Source of the DNA: Oceanobacter sp.
GTDB taxonomy: Bacteria > Pseudomonadota > Gammaproteobacteria > Pseudomonadales > Oceanobacteraceae
Assembly (NCBI GenBank): GCA_002733645.1
Contig: NVWL01000015.1
Span: 20,930 to 84,929, forward strand
Direction: 5' to 3'
Length of the DNA: 64,000 nucleotides
In this document: piece after piece, positions 36,078-47,453 of the stretch
Position numbering within the stretch: position 1 is the stretch's first letter
Layout: each line of letters opens with the position of its first letter
Notes under the pieces: model-generated
The model's input: the letters and a program-made list of their open reading frames with translations, nothing else
Database searches by the model: none
What the model was told of the DNA's origin: nothing
Position numbers and translations under genes: made by a program

Positions 36078-38465
36078 TTAGCCCCGTAACATCGCTCCTA
36101 GACTCTCTTCAAGATGCGACAAGACCGTATTTACGGAGTTGTTCACTTCTTCATCAGTTAGAGTGCGTGAAGGATGCTGCCAGGTCAAGCCCAAAGCGAG
36201 ACTTTTTCTATCAGGATCAATACCTTTGCCCACATACACATCAAAAAGGTTGAGCTTTGTGAGGTAATCCCCTGCTACGCTTCGGATTCCATCAAATACC
36301 TGATCAACATGCACAGCTTGATCAACCACTAAGGCTAAATCGCGACGCATTTCTGGGAATTTAGAGATGTCGTTGTACGCAGGAGTCGCAATATCACGCA
36401 CCGCTTCTAGATCCATTTCAGCAACATAAAGTGTTTGCTTAACACCCACCTGCTTCTGCGTGCTTGGATGTAGCGCACCCATCCAACCTATGGGTTGACC
36501 ATTCTTCAGAATGCGAGCACTTTGCCCCGGATGTAATGCCGGGTGCTGGGCCGCTTCAAAACGGTAGGCATCGGCTTCGCCACCACGAGCAAGTAAGGCT
36601 TCTACGTCGCCTTTAAGGTCGAAGAAATCCACCGGAGTTTCTTGCTCAGTCCATGACTGCGCAACACGATTACCGCAAATCAACATAGCTAATGTTGGCG
36701 TCTGAACTAGGCCATCTTGCTCAGGAACAAAACGCAGGCCGGTTTCAAACATGCGGACACGTGGCTGCTGACGCTTGAGGTTGTAGCTGGCAGCGGATAC
36801 AAGGCCAGTCCATAACGTCGTGCGCATCACGCTCATGTCAGCAGAAATTGGATTCAGCAACGCCAGTGCATCACGTTCTGGATCAAGTGCTTTTTGCAAT
36901 GAAGGCTCAACAAAGCTGTAGGTAATGGCTTCGTGGAAACCACGCGCAATCATCTGACGACGCAAGTCACGAATCGGTAAACGAGACTCTGGCGCTTTCG
37001 CCAAGGGGGTGGCTGCAGCAGGCGTACGCACCGGTAAACGGTTGTAGCCGTAGATGCGCGCTAGTTCTTCAATCAGATCTGCTTCAATCGACATATCAAA
37101 ACGATATGACGGGGCTTCAACTGTCCAGCCTTCAGCGCTCATTTGCACGGTCATGCCTAAGCGTTCGAGAATATCGGTGACTTCTTCATCCGCCATGGTC
37201 AGGCTGAGAATCTGTTCAATACGGCTGCGTCGCAGAGTAATGGTTGCTGCCTGCGGAAGCTTGTTCTCAGTGGTGACTTCTTTCACTGGGCCAGCGTCGC
37301 CGCCACAGATCTCAAGTACCAACTGAGTTGCACGCTCCATTGCCGTATTTGCCAATTCATAATCCACACCACGCTCAAAACGGTGTGAAGAATCGGTATG
37401 CAGGCCGTAGTTACGAGCACGGCCTGCTATCGCAATCGGGTTAAAGAAAGCGGCTTCAAGCAATAGATCTTTTGTCTCGCCATTCACACCTGAATGTTCG
37501 CCACCCATTACACCGGCCATGGCCAGTGGTTTGTTGTGGTCAGCAATCACGAGCGTATCGGCGTTTAATTCAACTTCTTGGCCGTCAAGCAGGGTGAGTT
37601 TTTCGCCCTGTTCTGCCATACGAACACGAATACCGCCATCTACCTGATTTAGGTCGAAGGCGTGCATTGGTTGGCCAAGCTCAAGGAGTACGTAGTTAGT
37701 AATATCCACCACAGGATCAATCGTGCGAGTGCCGCTACGACGTAACTTCTCAACCATCCATAATGGCGTTTCGGCTTTTACGTTCACGTTGCGAACGATA
37801 CGGCCTAGGTAACGCGGGCAAGCATCAGCAGCAGATACTTCAATAGAAGGTTCATCTGCGATGGTGGCAGCAACGGCACTAATTTGCGGGCCTGCCACTG
37901 AAGACTTGGTTAATACGCCGGTTTCACGCGCAAGACCGGCCAAGCTTAAACAGTCGGCACGGTTTGGTGTGAGATCAACGTCGATGATGGTGTCATCTAA
38001 GTTAAGGTATTCACGAACATCCACACCCAATGGTGCGTTGTCCGGTAATTCCATTAAGCCATCGGAGCTTTCTGCCATGCCGAGCTCTTGCTCTGCACAC
38101 AACATTCCGAACGACTCTACACCACGCAGTTTGGCTTTTTTGATTTTAAAGCCGCCTGGTTCGTCTGAAGGTAGCACTGCGCCGATTTTTGCAAACGGTA
38201 TTTTCAACCCCTCACGTACGTTGGCTGCGCCACATACAATTTGGAATGTTTCTGTACCGTCTGTCACTTGGCAAAGGCTTAGCTTGTCGGCATCTGGATG
38301 TTGCTCACGAGAAACAACCTGACCCACCACAATGCCTGAGAACGCACCAGCAACCGGCTCTGCTCCATCGACTTCTAAACCAGCTAATGTCAGCTGATCA
38401 ACCAATTCCTGAGTTGTAATCTCAGGCTGTACCCACTCGCGTAACCACTGTTCGCTGAATTTCAT
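36078..38465 (-). CDS. pheT: Phenylalanyl-tRNA synthetase beta subunit
   Basis: A 795-residue PheT, the beta chain of the alpha2-beta2 enzyme that charges tRNA-Phe. It starts with MKFSEQWLREWVQP and the tRNA-binding EMAP-like domain (about 40-150, VGQVVSREQHPDADKLSLCQVT). The B3/B4 editing domain follows (around 210-400, with AFDLNQVDGGIRVRMA). Then come the catalytic-like core, and at the C-terminus a ferredoxin-fold anticodon domain (FPEMRRDLALVVDQ). pheS lies 24 bases upstream. Standard length and no anomalies. Confidence 0.97.
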   Translation of the reverse strand: MKFSEQWLREWVQPEITTQELVDQLTLAGLEVDGAEPVAGAFSGIVVGQVVSREQHPDADKLSLCQVTDGTETFQIVCGAANVREGLKIPFAKIGAVLPSDEPGGFKIKKAKLRGVESFGMLCAEQELGMAESSDGLMELPDNAPLGVDVREYLNLDDTIIDVDLTPNRADCLSLAGLARETGVLTKSSVAGPQISAVAATIADEPSIEVSAADACPRYLGRIVRNVNVKAETPLWMVEKLRRSGTRTIDPVVDITNYVLLELGQPMHAFDLNQVDGGIRVRMAEQGEKLTLLDGQEVELNADTLVIADHNKPLAMAGVMGGEHSGVNGETKDLLLEAAFFNPIAIAGRARNYGLHTDSSHRFERGVDYELANTAMERATQLVLEICGGDAGPVKEVTTENKLPQAATITLRRSRIEQILSLTMADEEVTDILERLGMTVQMSAEGWTVEAPSYRFDMSIEADLIEELARIYGYNRLPVRTPAAATPLAKAPESRLPIRDLRRQMIARGFHEAITYSFVEPSLQKALDPERDALALLNPISADMSVMRTTLWTGLVSAASYNLKRQQPRVRMFETGLRFVPEQDGLVQTPTLAMLICGNRVAQSWTEQETPVDFFDLKGDVEALLARGGEADAYRFEAAQHPALHPGQSARILKNGQPIGWMGALHPSTQKQVGVKQTLYVAEMDLEAVRDIATPAYNDISKFPEMRRDLALVVDQAVHVDQVFDGIRSVAGDYLTKLNLFDVYVGKGIDPDRKSLALGLTWQHPSRTLTDEEVNNSVNTVLSHLEESLGAMLRG

Positions 38466-38489
38466 AATTTTTTACCTTAAGCCTGAGGA

Positions 38490-39518
<1,029 letters not shown>

Positions 39519-39524
39519 TTAGAC

Positions 39525-39564
39525 AAAAAAATAGGGGAATGCCTGTTAAGCCACTCCCCTATTT
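39525..39564 (-). terminator. Terminator/attenuator between rplT and pheS
   Basis: On the minus strand AAATAGGGGA pairs with TCCCCTATTT, followed by a run of T. It sits 31-70 bases before pheS and 77 after rplT. E. coli pheST is controlled by attenuation at this place, but I found no leader peptide with Phe codons, so it may be simple partial termination. Confidence 0.75.
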
Positions 39565-39640
39565 CTTAGATAGCCGCTCGAAAACTGCTACCTTATTCCC
39601 GCCACCTTAAGGGCTTAACGCACCTCAAAGCGCAGTGAAA

Positions 39641-39994
39641 TTACAGGCTAGACTTGGCTTTTTCAACCAAAGCCGCAAACGCTGCTTTTTCATTTACTGC
39701 TAGATCAGCCATGATCTTACGGTCAATTTCAACAGAAGCCAGTTTCAGGCCATTGATGAACTTGCTGTAAGACAAACCGTTCTGACGTGCACCGGCGTTA
39801 ATACGCGCGATCCACAACTGACGGAACTGACGCTTCCTTTGACGACGGTCACGGTAAGCGTACTGACCAGCTTTAATAACCGCTTGCTTAGCTACACGGA
39901 ATACACGGCTACGAGCACCGTAGTAACCTTTAGCCTGCTTCAGAATTTTCTTGTGACGACGACGAGCCACAACACCACGTTTTACACGAGCCAT
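39641..39994 (-). CDS. rplT: 50S ribosomal protein L20
   Basis: A 117-residue L20, a strongly basic primary 23S rRNA-binding protein needed early in large-subunit assembly. The N-terminus [20 protein letters not shown] and central [28 protein letters not shown] are diagnostic. In E. coli L20 also represses translation of the upstream rpmI. The gene follows rpmI by 24 bases and precedes the pheST attenuator. Confidence 0.97.
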   Translation of the reverse strand: MARVKRGVVARRRHKKILKQAKGYYGARSRVFRVAKQAVIKAGQYAYRDRRQRKRQFRQLWIARINAGARQNGLSYSKFINGLKLASVEIDRKIMADLAVNEKAAFAALVEKAKSSL

Positions 39995-40018
39995 AATTTA
40001 TCTCCTGAACAGATCCGA

Positions 40019-40213
40019 TTAAAGGTTAGGCAACATACGAAGAACGAGCTTCTTGTCTGCAGCATGCAATTGAGACATACCACGCAAGTGACGTTTACGC
40101 TTGGTGCTTTTCTTGGTCAGGATGTGGCTACGGAACGCATTACGGTGTTTGAAACCATTCGCGGTCTTTTTGAAGCGCTTCGCAGCGCCGCTCTTAGTTT
40201 TGATCTTTGGCAT
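40019..40213 (-). CDS. rpmI: 50S ribosomal protein L35
   Basis: A 64-residue L35: [44 protein letters not shown], ending in RMLPNL. The ATG at 40213 gives the family's standard length; an upstream in-frame codon would add 17 unrelated residues. It lies between infC and rplT. The 154 bases before it contain a stable hairpin and probably the L20 control region. Confidence 0.96.
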   Translation of the reverse strand: MPKIKTKSGAAKRFKKTANGFKHRNAFRSHILTKKSTKRKRHLRGMSQLHAADKKLVLRMLPNL

Positions 40214-40323
40214 TTTGATACTCCAAAAGTGATGGAACGTACAGAAACTAAGACCCTGTAACATTCCTGCCTTTAAAACGACTACCCATATTAGGTAACC
40301 GCAGCGTTTGGTAGAACGAACAA

Positions 40324-40343
40324 ACCCCGACCGGAGTCGGGGT
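40324..40343 (-). terminator. Hairpin between infC and rpmI
   Basis: CCCCGAC pairs with GTCGGGG around a four-base loop, 25 bases after the infC stop. On the minus strand it is followed by TTTGTTCG, only a weak T tract. It may be a partial terminator or part of the L20-L35 leader structure. Confidence 0.55.
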
Positions 40344-40367
40344 ATGCGTATTCATTTGAAAACCAAA

Positions 40368-40910
40368 CTACTTCTTTTTAGCGGGCGCGATAATCATGAT
40401 CATCTGACGGCCTTCCATCTTTGGACGCTGCTCGACACTACCCAGCTCTTCGAGATCTTTCTCGATTCGCAACATCAGCTCCATGCCAATGTGTTGGTGT
40501 GCCATTTCACGACCACGGAAGCGCAGTGATACTTTTGCTTTATCGCCACCTTCTAGAAAGCGAGTCAGATTACGTAATTTAATCTGGTAGTCGCCTTCTT
40601 CAGTGCCCGGACGGAATTTCATTTCCTTAATCTGGACCTGATGCTGTTTCTTTTTGGCTTCGGCTTTCTGCTTCTTCTCTTCGTAGAGCTTCTTGCCGAA
40701 GTCCATAATCTTACAGACGATCGGATCGCCGTCAGAGATCTGAACAAGATCTAATTCAGCTTCGCGTGCCATTTCGAGTGCGTCTTCAAGGCTTACAACA
40801 CCAACCTGTTCACCTTCCGCATCGATTAAGCGCATTTCTGTTGCACGAATTTGATCGTTTATAGCGGCTCTGTTATCGCGGCCACCCTTTCTGTTATCAC
40901 GTCTGATGAT
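40368..40910 (-). CDS. infC: Translation initiation factor IF-3
   Basis: A 180-residue IF-3, which binds the 30S subunit and checks start codons. It has an N-domain ([41 protein letters not shown]), a lysine-rich linker ([13 protein letters not shown]) and a C-domain ([37 protein letters not shown]). The first ATG would cut 25 residues of the N-domain. The true start is most likely the ATC at 40908-40910, which shares one base with the thrS stop and has GGAG upstream. A second ATC directly follows. Rare ATT/ATC starts in infC are the known basis of its autoregulation. Confidence 0.94.
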   Translation of the reverse strand: MIRRDNRKGGRDNRAAINDQIRATEMRLIDAEGEQVGVVSLEDALEMAREAELDLVQISDGDPIVCKIMDFGKKLYEEKKQKAEAKKKQHQVQIKEMKFRPGTEEGDYQIKLRNLTRFLEGGDKAKVSLRFRGREMAHQHIGMELMLRIEKDLEELGSVEQRPKMEGRQMIMIIAPAKKK

Positions 40911-42841
40911 TAGTTCTCCATTCCAAACCGGCCGCGCTCTGCAATAGCTCCTTCCAGGATGCCAATGAACTCGTCGACACTCATAGTGCCGAGGTCATCA
41001 CCCTTACGGGTGCGCACAGCGACGGTGTTTGTTTCTTTTTCTTTGTCCCCTACCACAAGCAAGTAAGGGATCTTATGTAAAGTATGCTCGCGGATTTTAA
41101 AGCCGATCTTCTCGTTTCTCAAGTCCGCATCTGCTCTAAAGCCTGCTGATTTCAGTTTTTTCGCCAATTCTGCGCAATATTCGCCTTGGCTATCGGTAAT
41201 ATTAAGGATCGCGACCTGTTGCGGAGCCAGCCATGGCGGCATTGCACCTGCATAGTGTTCGATCAAAATACCAACAAAACGTTCAAACGAGCCAAGAATA
41301 GCACGATGCAGCATCACTGGGGTTTTTCGTTCGCCATCTTCAGCAACAAACTGTGCATCTAAGCGTTCAGGCAACATGAAATCCAACTGAATTGTGCCGC
41401 ATTGCCATACTCGGCCAATACAGTCGCGCAATGAGAATTCGATCTTAGGGCCATAGAACGCACCTTCACCCGGCTGTAATTCCCAATCAAGCCCCGCATC
41501 ATTTAGAGCATCTTCCAATGCAGACTCTGCTTGATCCCATTGAGCGTCATCACCAATACGGCCTTCCGGACGTGTTGATAACTTCATTTCAACGTTGTCG
41601 AAGCCAAAGTCTTTGTACACATCAAGGGTTAGCTTGATGAAGTCAGAGGCTTCTTTGCGAATCTGATTTTCAGCACAGAAGATGTGCGCATCATCCTGAG
41701 TAAAGCCACGAACACGCATAATGCCGTGCAACGCGCCAGACGGCTCGTTACGGTGACAGCAACCAAACTCGGCCAAACGCAACGGCAAGTCGCGGTAACT
41801 CTTCAGGCCTTGATTGAATACTTGAATATGACATGGGCAGTTCATCGGCTTAACCGCATACGTGCGTTTTTCCGACTCAGTCACGAACATGCCGTCGGCA
41901 TAATGCTCCCAGTGACCTGACTTTTCCCACAACACGCGATCTACGACCTGTGGTGTTTTAATTTCTTGGTAGCCCGCATCGTTCTGTACTTTACGCATGT
42001 ACTGCTCAAGTACCTGGTAAATAGTCCAGCCATTCGGGTGCCAAAACACCATCCCCGGCGCTTCTTCCTGCAGGTGGAACAAGTCCAACTGCTTCGCCAG
42101 TTTACGATGGTCGCGCTTCTCGGCTTCTTCTAGACGCTCAAGGTACGCGCGCATTTCTTTTTTATCGTTCCATGCCGTCCCATAAATACGCTGTAGCTGC
42201 TTGTTTTGTGAATCACCGCGCCAGTAGGCACCAGAGACACGCTGCAGTTTAAAGATACGCATGACACGAGTATTCGGTACGTGCGGGCCGCGACACATAT
42301 CTGTGTATTCTTCGTGGTGGTATAAACCGACCGACTCTTCACCTTTTTCAATCAGGTCATCGATCAATTCAACTTTGTAATCTTCGCCACGATCTACAAA
42401 CGTACGACGCGCTTCTTTAATGGGCGTCATTTTTTTAAGTACGTCGTAATCTTTTTTGATCAGCTCTTTTACGCGCTTTTCAATAGCGGCAACGTCTTCG
42501 GGTGTAAATGGACGTTCGAAGTCGATATCGTAATAGAAGCCGTTTTCAATCACAGGACCAATCGCCATTCTGGCTTCTGGGTACAACTGCTTAACAGCAT
42601 GGCCAACGAGGTGAGCAAACGAGTGACGGATAACCTCAAGACCTTCTTGGTCTCGACCCGTAATCAGGGTCACGTCTGAATCCACAGAAATCAATTCACA
42701 GGCATCAACCAGCTCACCGTTGATACGACCACACACCGTCGCTTTCGCCAGACCAGGGCCGATGTCTTCGGCAACCTGCATCAGGGTAACGGGTTGATCA
42801 AATTCGCGTTTGGAACCATCTGGAAGAGTAATAACAGGCAT
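40910..42841 (-). CDS. thrS: Threonyl-tRNA synthetase
   Basis: A 643-residue ThrRS. An N-terminal TGS domain ([20 protein letters not shown]) is followed by the editing domain (about 60-225) with the [14 protein letters not shown] and DMCRGPHVP metal motifs. The class II core (about 240-530) has [31 protein letters not shown], the [10 protein letters not shown] block and motif 3 [18 protein letters not shown]. The anticodon-binding domain completes it ([15 protein letters not shown]). First gene of the translation operon. The 233 bases upstream contain no gene. Confidence 0.97.
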   Translation of the reverse strand: MPVITLPDGSKREFDQPVTLMQVAEDIGPGLAKATVCGRINGELVDACELISVDSDVTLITGRDQEGLEVIRHSFAHLVGHAVKQLYPEARMAIGPVIENGFYYDIDFERPFTPEDVAAIEKRVKELIKKDYDVLKKMTPIKEARRTFVDRGEDYKVELIDDLIEKGEESVGLYHHEEYTDMCRGPHVPNTRVMRIFKLQRVSGAYWRGDSQNKQLQRIYGTAWNDKKEMRAYLERLEEAEKRDHRKLAKQLDLFHLQEEAPGMVFWHPNGWTIYQVLEQYMRKVQNDAGYQEIKTPQVVDRVLWEKSGHWEHYADGMFVTESEKRTYAVKPMNCPCHIQVFNQGLKSYRDLPLRLAEFGCCHRNEPSGALHGIMRVRGFTQDDAHIFCAENQIRKEASDFIKLTLDVYKDFGFDNVEMKLSTRPEGRIGDDAQWDQAESALEDALNDAGLDWELQPGEGAFYGPKIEFSLRDCIGRVWQCGTIQLDFMLPERLDAQFVAEDGERKTPVMLHRAILGSFERFVGILIEHYAGAMPPWLAPQQVAILNITDSQGEYCAELAKKLKSAGFRADADLRNEKIGFKIREHTLHKIPYLLVVGDKEKETNTVAVRTRKGDDLGTMSVDEFIGILEGAIAERGRFGMEN

Positions 42842-43074
42842 AATAAATCCTTGTCAGTGGTGGCCCCTACGACAGGCCACGTGAAATAAAAAGAGGACGT
42901 ACTTTACAGACCGAACAATGCGCTGTAAACATTCCAAATAGACCATCCTAACTGGACCCTGTTTATCTATTGGCCACAACAGCAAAGTCGCGTGTTATCG
43001 CTGTTAATGACGTATAAAAATACAGACACAACCTGAACGCAGTGCCTAGCCTACCGACCTATAGGTTTCTGCCA

Positions 43075-44085
43075 TTACCCTTGTGACCACTTCCCCTTTG
43101 ACCACAGCCCCGGTGACTGCCCCACTTCTTTTTTAAACGCCCGACTAAACGCCGCCTGCTCCGAATACCCTAGTAACAAGGCAACCTCGGTGAGGGTCAG
43201 GTGGCCATCATTAAGATACTCTTTGGCGAGTTGTATTTTGAGCGTTAACAACTCAGTACGAAAATCCGTTCCTGCCGCATTTAACCGGCGCGCCAATGTG
43301 CGCTCAGACATCGCAAAGCTTGAGGCTAGATTTGCCAACGTCGCTTCACCACGCTGAACCGGGGTAATTAACGCTTGCCTAAAATGATGAAGAAATGAAG
43401 CCTCAGGGGACAACGCCAACAACGCGTTTTTTGCCTCGCGATCTAAACGAGCGCTGATCTCGCTATCCTGAGCGCTTAACGGCAACGCCAAGACGTCAGC
43501 CTCCAACCATAAGCCGTTAGCAGTACAGTTGAATACAAGCTCACCACCTTGGCATGTCTGAAATTTATCGGCGTCTTGTAACTCAGGCCAAACCAACTCG
43601 GTTCGTTGCGCCGCCAAGTCAGTACGGCCCGTCATACGGCGCAGAAATGTCATCATGCCACCTAAAATCACAATGTCAGATAGCGGGTGCGAACAACCGT
43701 AATTACGATCCCACACCAAACCAACCAGACCATCCCGCATGATCATGCTTGCTCTTGGGCCGTCGTACACCAACCCTTGATATTGCTCGAAGCGAATGAA
43801 TGCTTCTAACACACTGGTACACGCCAAAGTTAGATACCCAAGAATACCCACATGTGCAGGACTGACCATTTGGCTCAGTTCAACCGCGACGGCCTGGCCT
43901 TTATATTGATGGTCGAGTTGGTCCAGCAACGCCCACCACTCAGCAAAAGTAAGTCGCTTACGCGCCGTCGATACCTGTACTAACAAACCCGGCGCAACAT
44001 CCGGCTCCCGCAATAGAAAATCCCGCACCAAGGCTTGTAGGTCACCGGATACCGACAGGCTGGCCATTCTTGGGTCACACAACAT
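43075..44085 (-). CDS. AraC-family transcriptional regulator (OruR/FadR-like arabinose-binding-domain type)
   Basis: A 336-residue AraC/XylS regulator. The N-terminal 200 residues match the Arabinose_bd domain (PF12625 type). The C-terminal pair of helix-turn-helix units (about 240-330) reads ATLANLASSFAMSERTLARRLNAAGTDF and LTEVALLLGYSEQAAFSRAFKKEVGQSPG. Members of this branch often control lipid or amino-acid catabolism. It is divergent from the fatty-acid hydroxylase/sterol desaturase gene, across 139 bases, and is therefore its likely regulator. An ATG six codons downstream of the listed start is also possible. Confidence 0.88.
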   Translation of the reverse strand: MLCDPRMASLSVSGDLQALVRDFLLREPDVAPGLLVQVSTARKRLTFAEWWALLDQLDHQYKGQAVAVELSQMVSPAHVGILGYLTLACTSVLEAFIRFEQYQGLVYDGPRASMIMRDGLVGLVWDRNYGCSHPLSDIVILGGMMTFLRRMTGRTDLAAQRTELVWPELQDADKFQTCQGGELVFNCTANGLWLEADVLALPLSAQDSEISARLDREAKNALLALSPEASFLHHFRQALITPVQRGEATLANLASSFAMSERTLARRLNAAGTDFRTELLTLKIQLAKEYLNDGHLTLTEVALLLGYSEQAAFSRAFKKEVGQSPGLWSKGKWSQG

Positions 44086-44224
44086 AGCTCATTACCGACA
44101 GTTAGAATCATTGAATGATTGGCGTAAAGTATCAATTTATAGTCAGAAAATATCAATACCAAAGAGGTCGTTGGCGTCTATTCTCAACATAACAAGTTCG
44201 ATAGCGATTCAGCGAGACAGTATC

Positions 44225-45079
44225 ATGCAAGATTTAACACGCGCCTTACTCTTTATTAGCCTCTTCGCAGGCGTATTCATCGGCACTATGGTGTTGGAAA
44301 ACTGGTGGGCGAAACGTCGAGGGGTCAACAAGCTTTACCACTTCCCTGAAACCTTCACCAACATGATGACGGGCTTGTCATATAAAGTGGTGGACGGCAT
44401 TGCCATTGCTCTGTTTATTCAAGTCTTCTACGACTGGATGTATCAATTTGGTGTGCAGTGGAACCCAGACCTGACGTTATTCAGTGTTCTTGTTTTAGTG
44501 TTTTTTATTGATTTTTGGTTTTATGTTGCCCACGTCGCGATGCATAAAATACGTTGGTTTTGGAATGCGCACGTCACTCATCACAGCTCGGAACATATGA
44601 ACTTTTCAACCGCGTTGCGTCAGAATTTTACCTACGCATTTTCAGGCACTTGGATATTGTGGTGGATTCCTGCGGCCTTAGTAGGCTTCGATAAAAACTG
44701 GACCTTAATCGCCATCGAAGCCAATTTGGTTTACCAATTCTTTTTACACACCGAGCAAGTGCAATCCTTAGGTCGACTTGAACGAGTCATGAACACACCA
44801 TCGCACCACCGCGTCCACCATGGCAGTAACCCAAAACAGATAGATCGGAATTTTGGCGGGATATTTATCATTTGGGACAAGTTGTTCGGAACCTTTCGCT
44901 GTGAAAAGGACGCGGGCGAAATTAAATACGGTGTTACGCGTATGCCGACAAAGCCAAACAACCCTTGGCATGCGCAAGTATATGATTGGCAAAATATGTT
45001 CCGTGATTTAAAGAAATACAAAGATCCGCGTATTTTATGGAAACACCCAGACTGGGTGAAAGAAGAGTACGGCGAATAA
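44225..45079 (+). CDS. Fatty acid hydroxylase / sterol desaturase family protein
   Basis: A 284-residue membrane di-iron enzyme. The His clusters that bind the two irons are HVAMH, HVTHHSSEH and HHRVHHG. Four hydrophobic stretches are visible, at about 4-24, 58-78, 88-108 and near 145-165. The family hydroxylates or desaturates lipids, including sterols and alkylglycerols; the substrate is unknown here. The ATG at 44225 is chosen because it starts directly at the first membrane helix; an upstream in-frame TTG at 44111 is less likely. Divergent from the AraC-type gene, which may respond to its substrate. Confidence 0.88.
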   Translation: MQDLTRALLFISLFAGVFIGTMVLENWWAKRRGVNKLYHFPETFTNMMTGLSYKVVDGIAIALFIQVFYDWMYQFGVQWNPDLTLFSVLVLVFFIDFWFYVAHVAMHKIRWFWNAHVTHHSSEHMNFSTALRQNFTYAFSGTWILWWIPAALVGFDKNWTLIAIEANLVYQFFLHTEQVQSLGRLERVMNTPSHHRVHHGSNPKQIDRNFGGIFIIWDKLFGTFRCEKDAGEIKYGVTRMPTKPNNPWHAQVYDWQNMFRDLKKYKDPRILWKHPDWVKEEYGE

Positions 45080-45097
45080 GTATAAGTGAAAGATTAA

Positions 45098-45128
45098 AAG
45101 ACGCTTTACGACAGATTTAAAGCGTCTT
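45098..45128 (+). terminator. Terminator-like hairpin after the sterol desaturase gene
   Basis: AAGACGCTTT pairs with AAAGCGTCTT, giving a ten-base perfect stem. The T tract after it is poor, so efficiency is uncertain. Confidence 0.6.
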
Positions 45129-45216
45129 CCAATTGCAACACGTATGTCACTGATTGGTTTTAAATTTGCAATAACTTCACTCTAGCCTGAAGTCTCCACT
45201 TATTCGGAGGTTTCCC

Positions 45217-46476
45217 ATGAAAGCCATCACAACTTACCTACTGGCTAGCTTACTGCTCGTTGCAGGTGGTATAGCTCACGCCAAGCCACACCACACGCCC
45301 TTCAAAAATTTCTTCGGTAAATTTACCGAGGTTCAATTAGGCCCGCGTCCATTCTATCTCGTCGAAGATATGGACGAAGGTGAATTAAAAAACAAACTTG
45401 AATCGTGCAGCACCGGTCCTTTTTTCCCAAGTAAATTTTCCATCGGCCACCGTGGTGCGGCACTGCAATTTCCAGAGCACACGAAAGAATCGTACACCGC
45501 TGCTGCCAAAATGGGCGCAGGCATTATTGAGTGTGACGTTACCTTTACCAAAGACCGCGAATTAGTCTGCCGTCATTCTCAGTGTGATCTACACACCACC
45601 ACCAATATACTGGCGACTCCTCTTGCTCAAAAATGCTCAGTACCGCCTGAGTTTGACGCCAGTGGCCAACTTACCAATGCAGGCAGCATCACATGTTGCA
45701 CCAGCGACATCACACTGACCGAATTTAAAACGCTTAATGGTAAAATGGATGCTGCCAACACAGCCGCCACAAGTATTGAAGACTACATGAACGCCACCGC
45801 TGACTGGCGTACCGATCTATACGCGGCTAAAGGCACTTTGTTAACACACGCTGAAAGCATCGAATTAATAAAAGAATTAGGCGCTGACTTCACGCCTGAA
45901 TTAAAAACACCCTCCGTCGCCATGCCATTTGAAGGCGACTACACACAAGAAATGTTCGCCCAACAAATGATCGACGACTACCGTGCAGCGGGGATTCACC
46001 CTCGTAAAGTGTGGCCTCAATCGTTTAATCTCAATGATGTTAAATACTGGATTGATAACACCCGCTTTGGTCGTCAGGCGGTGTATCTTGATGGCGTCTA
46101 CGACATCAATGTTACGCAAGCTGAAATGGAATCGTGGGTGGCTGATGGCCTACGAGTATTAGCGCCACCTATGTGGATGTTATTAGACGTCAACAATCAC
46201 GGTGACATTGTGCCATCTCAATACGCTGACAATGCCAAAGCGGCTGGCCTAAAATTAATTACCTGGACGCTTGAACGTTCAGGACAATTAAAAGACAACG
46301 GCGGCTGGTATTTCCAGTCAGTGAATGGCGATAACGGTGGCATGGATGTTATTGATAATGACGGCGATGTCATGAAGGTGCTGGATGTATTAGCCCAAGA
46401 TGTTGGTGTGATTGGCGTATTCTCAGACTGGCCAGCCACAACATCGTATTATGCAAACTGCATGAACTTGCGCTAA
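45217..46476 (+). CDS. Secreted glycerophosphodiester phosphodiesterase
   Basis: A 419-residue GlpQ-like enzyme that cleaves glycerophosphodiesters to glycerol-3-phosphate and an alcohol. It has a Sec signal peptide (about 1-22, ending in AHAKP). The catalytic TIM-barrel start is [19 protein letters not shown] with the acid-base His, followed by [22 protein letters not shown]. Later strands are DFTPELKTP and the C-terminal KLITWTLER. Six Cys suggest disulfides and a periplasmic or extracellular place. It is longer than E. coli GlpQ (358) because of an insertion of about 60 residues after the second barrel strand. TTCGGAGG gives a strong ribosome site. Confidence 0.9.
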   Translation: MKAITTYLLASLLLVAGGIAHAKPHHTPFKNFFGKFTEVQLGPRPFYLVEDMDEGELKNKLESCSTGPFFPSKFSIGHRGAALQFPEHTKESYTAAAKMGAGIIECDVTFTKDRELVCRHSQCDLHTTTNILATPLAQKCSVPPEFDASGQLTNAGSITCCTSDITLTEFKTLNGKMDAANTAATSIEDYMNATADWRTDLYAAKGTLLTHAESIELIKELGADFTPELKTPSVAMPFEGDYTQEMFAQQMIDDYRAAGIHPRKVWPQSFNLNDVKYWIDNTRFGRQAVYLDGVYDINVTQAEMESWVADGLRVLAPPMWMLLDVNNHGDIVPSQYADNAKAAGLKLITWTLERSGQLKDNGGWYFQSVNGDNGGMDVIDNDGDVMKVLDVLAQDVGVIGVFSDWPATTSYYANCMNLR

Positions 46477-46494
46477 CGCTTTAGCCTATACATG

Positions 46495-46541
46495 TAGCCG
46501 CTTATCACAGATAGGCGGCTATCTCTCCTTATTAGAGATAG
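46495..46541 (+). terminator. Overlapping hairpins after the phosphodiesterase gene
   Basis: TAGCCGC (46495-46501) pairs with GCGGCTA (46515-46521). CTATCTCT (46519-46526) pairs with AGAGATAG (46534-46541). The two stems share three bases, so only one can form fully. They sit 18 bases after the stop codon and probably end the transcript. Confidence 0.5.
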
Positions 46542-46562
46542 ATGAGATAGCAAAATATTTAT

Positions 46563-46607
46563 GGCACCTCTGAAAAATTCAGTAGTGCAGAATTTTTCAG
46601 AGGTGCC
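46563..46607. repeat. Perfect 18-bp inverted repeat (45-bp palindrome)
   Basis: GGCACCTCTGAAAAATTC at 46563-46580 is repeated exactly in inverted form at 46590-46607, around a nine-base loop. The right arm touches the stop codon of the EamA gene. It can serve as terminator for convergent transcripts. The GGCACCTCTGAAAAA ends also look like terminal inverted repeats of insertion sequences. Confidence 0.75.
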
Positions 46608-47453
46608 TTAAAGCAATCCCACTTCCGGCTGTAGTATCACAGGAATGCAAAGCAATATAACAACACACCATATAATTTGAGATCGCTTCAGACGCTCACG
46701 AAATATCAACACGCCTCCTATTAATGCCCCTAAAATACCGATACTGCGCTTAACAGTCTCAACTATGCCAGCATCAATCTCTTCCAGCGCCATCCACTGC
46801 ATAACGACCGCAAGAACAAACACGAATAACGCAGGAATCAACCGATACCACGCCCCTTGTAATGTGATATTACGTTTAGCCATAAAAGCAAAACAGACCA
46901 ATACCGCAGCAACACAAAAGGTTTGCACAACGCCATGAAATAAAGGGCCAGTGTGACGCAACGCCAGTTTATCGAAGACAATACCACCTCCCCAGCAGAG
47001 CGACACCATCAACATAAGAACAAACGGTTTACCTCGGATATACGAAACCCCGCCTTGCGCTCCCACAATAGCCACAACAGTGATCAACATCGCACACCAT
47101 TGAATAAGAGTTAACGACTCTTCCAACATAAAACCCGCAATAACGGTGGAAACAATCGGTGTTAATGCCAGTACAGGCACAACACGAGCAATATCCCCTA
47201 ACTTTAACGCCGTGATAAAACCAACCGCTGCAATTGCAGCTAAAATAGCGGCGACGAAAGCAGGAGGCCAATAGTCTGAAGCAGCCCACTGCTCCGAACT
47301 TAACCACCAAGCCCCTAAATATAAAGGCAGCGCCCCAACATTAAAGGCAACGGTAAGGGCTAGTGGCTGCTCATGATGCGCGAGGTGTTTACGGGCGAGA
47401 TCAAATAGCGTCCACGCCAGTGAGGAAATAAATAAGTACGCAAGAAAGATCAT
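46608..47453 (-). CDS. EamA/DMT-family transporter
   Basis: A 281-residue transporter of the drug/metabolite superfamily with ten predicted membrane helices in two EamA repeats. The first covers about 1-135 (FDLARKHLA, AAIAAVGFITALKLGDIARVVPVLALTPIVSTVIAG), the second 145-280 (SLCWGGGIVFDKLALRHTGP, VKRSIGILGALIGGVLIFRE). The VGFITALKLGDIARVVPVLALTP block is typical of the EamA signature. Substrate unknown. The start overlaps the end of the MscS gene by four bases, so the two genes are coupled. Confidence 0.85.
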   Translation of the reverse strand: MIFLAYLFISSLAWTLFDLARKHLAHHEQPLALTVAFNVGALPLYLGAWWLSSEQWAASDYWPPAFVAAILAAIAAVGFITALKLGDIARVVPVLALTPIVSTVIAGFMLEESLTLIQWCAMLITVVAIVGAQGGVSYIRGKPFVLMLMVSLCWGGGIVFDKLALRHTGPLFHGVVQTFCVAAVLVCFAFMAKRNITLQGAWYRLIPALFVFVLAVVMQWMALEEIDAGIVETVKRSIGILGALIGGVLIFRERLKRSQIIWCVVILLCIPVILQPEVGLL

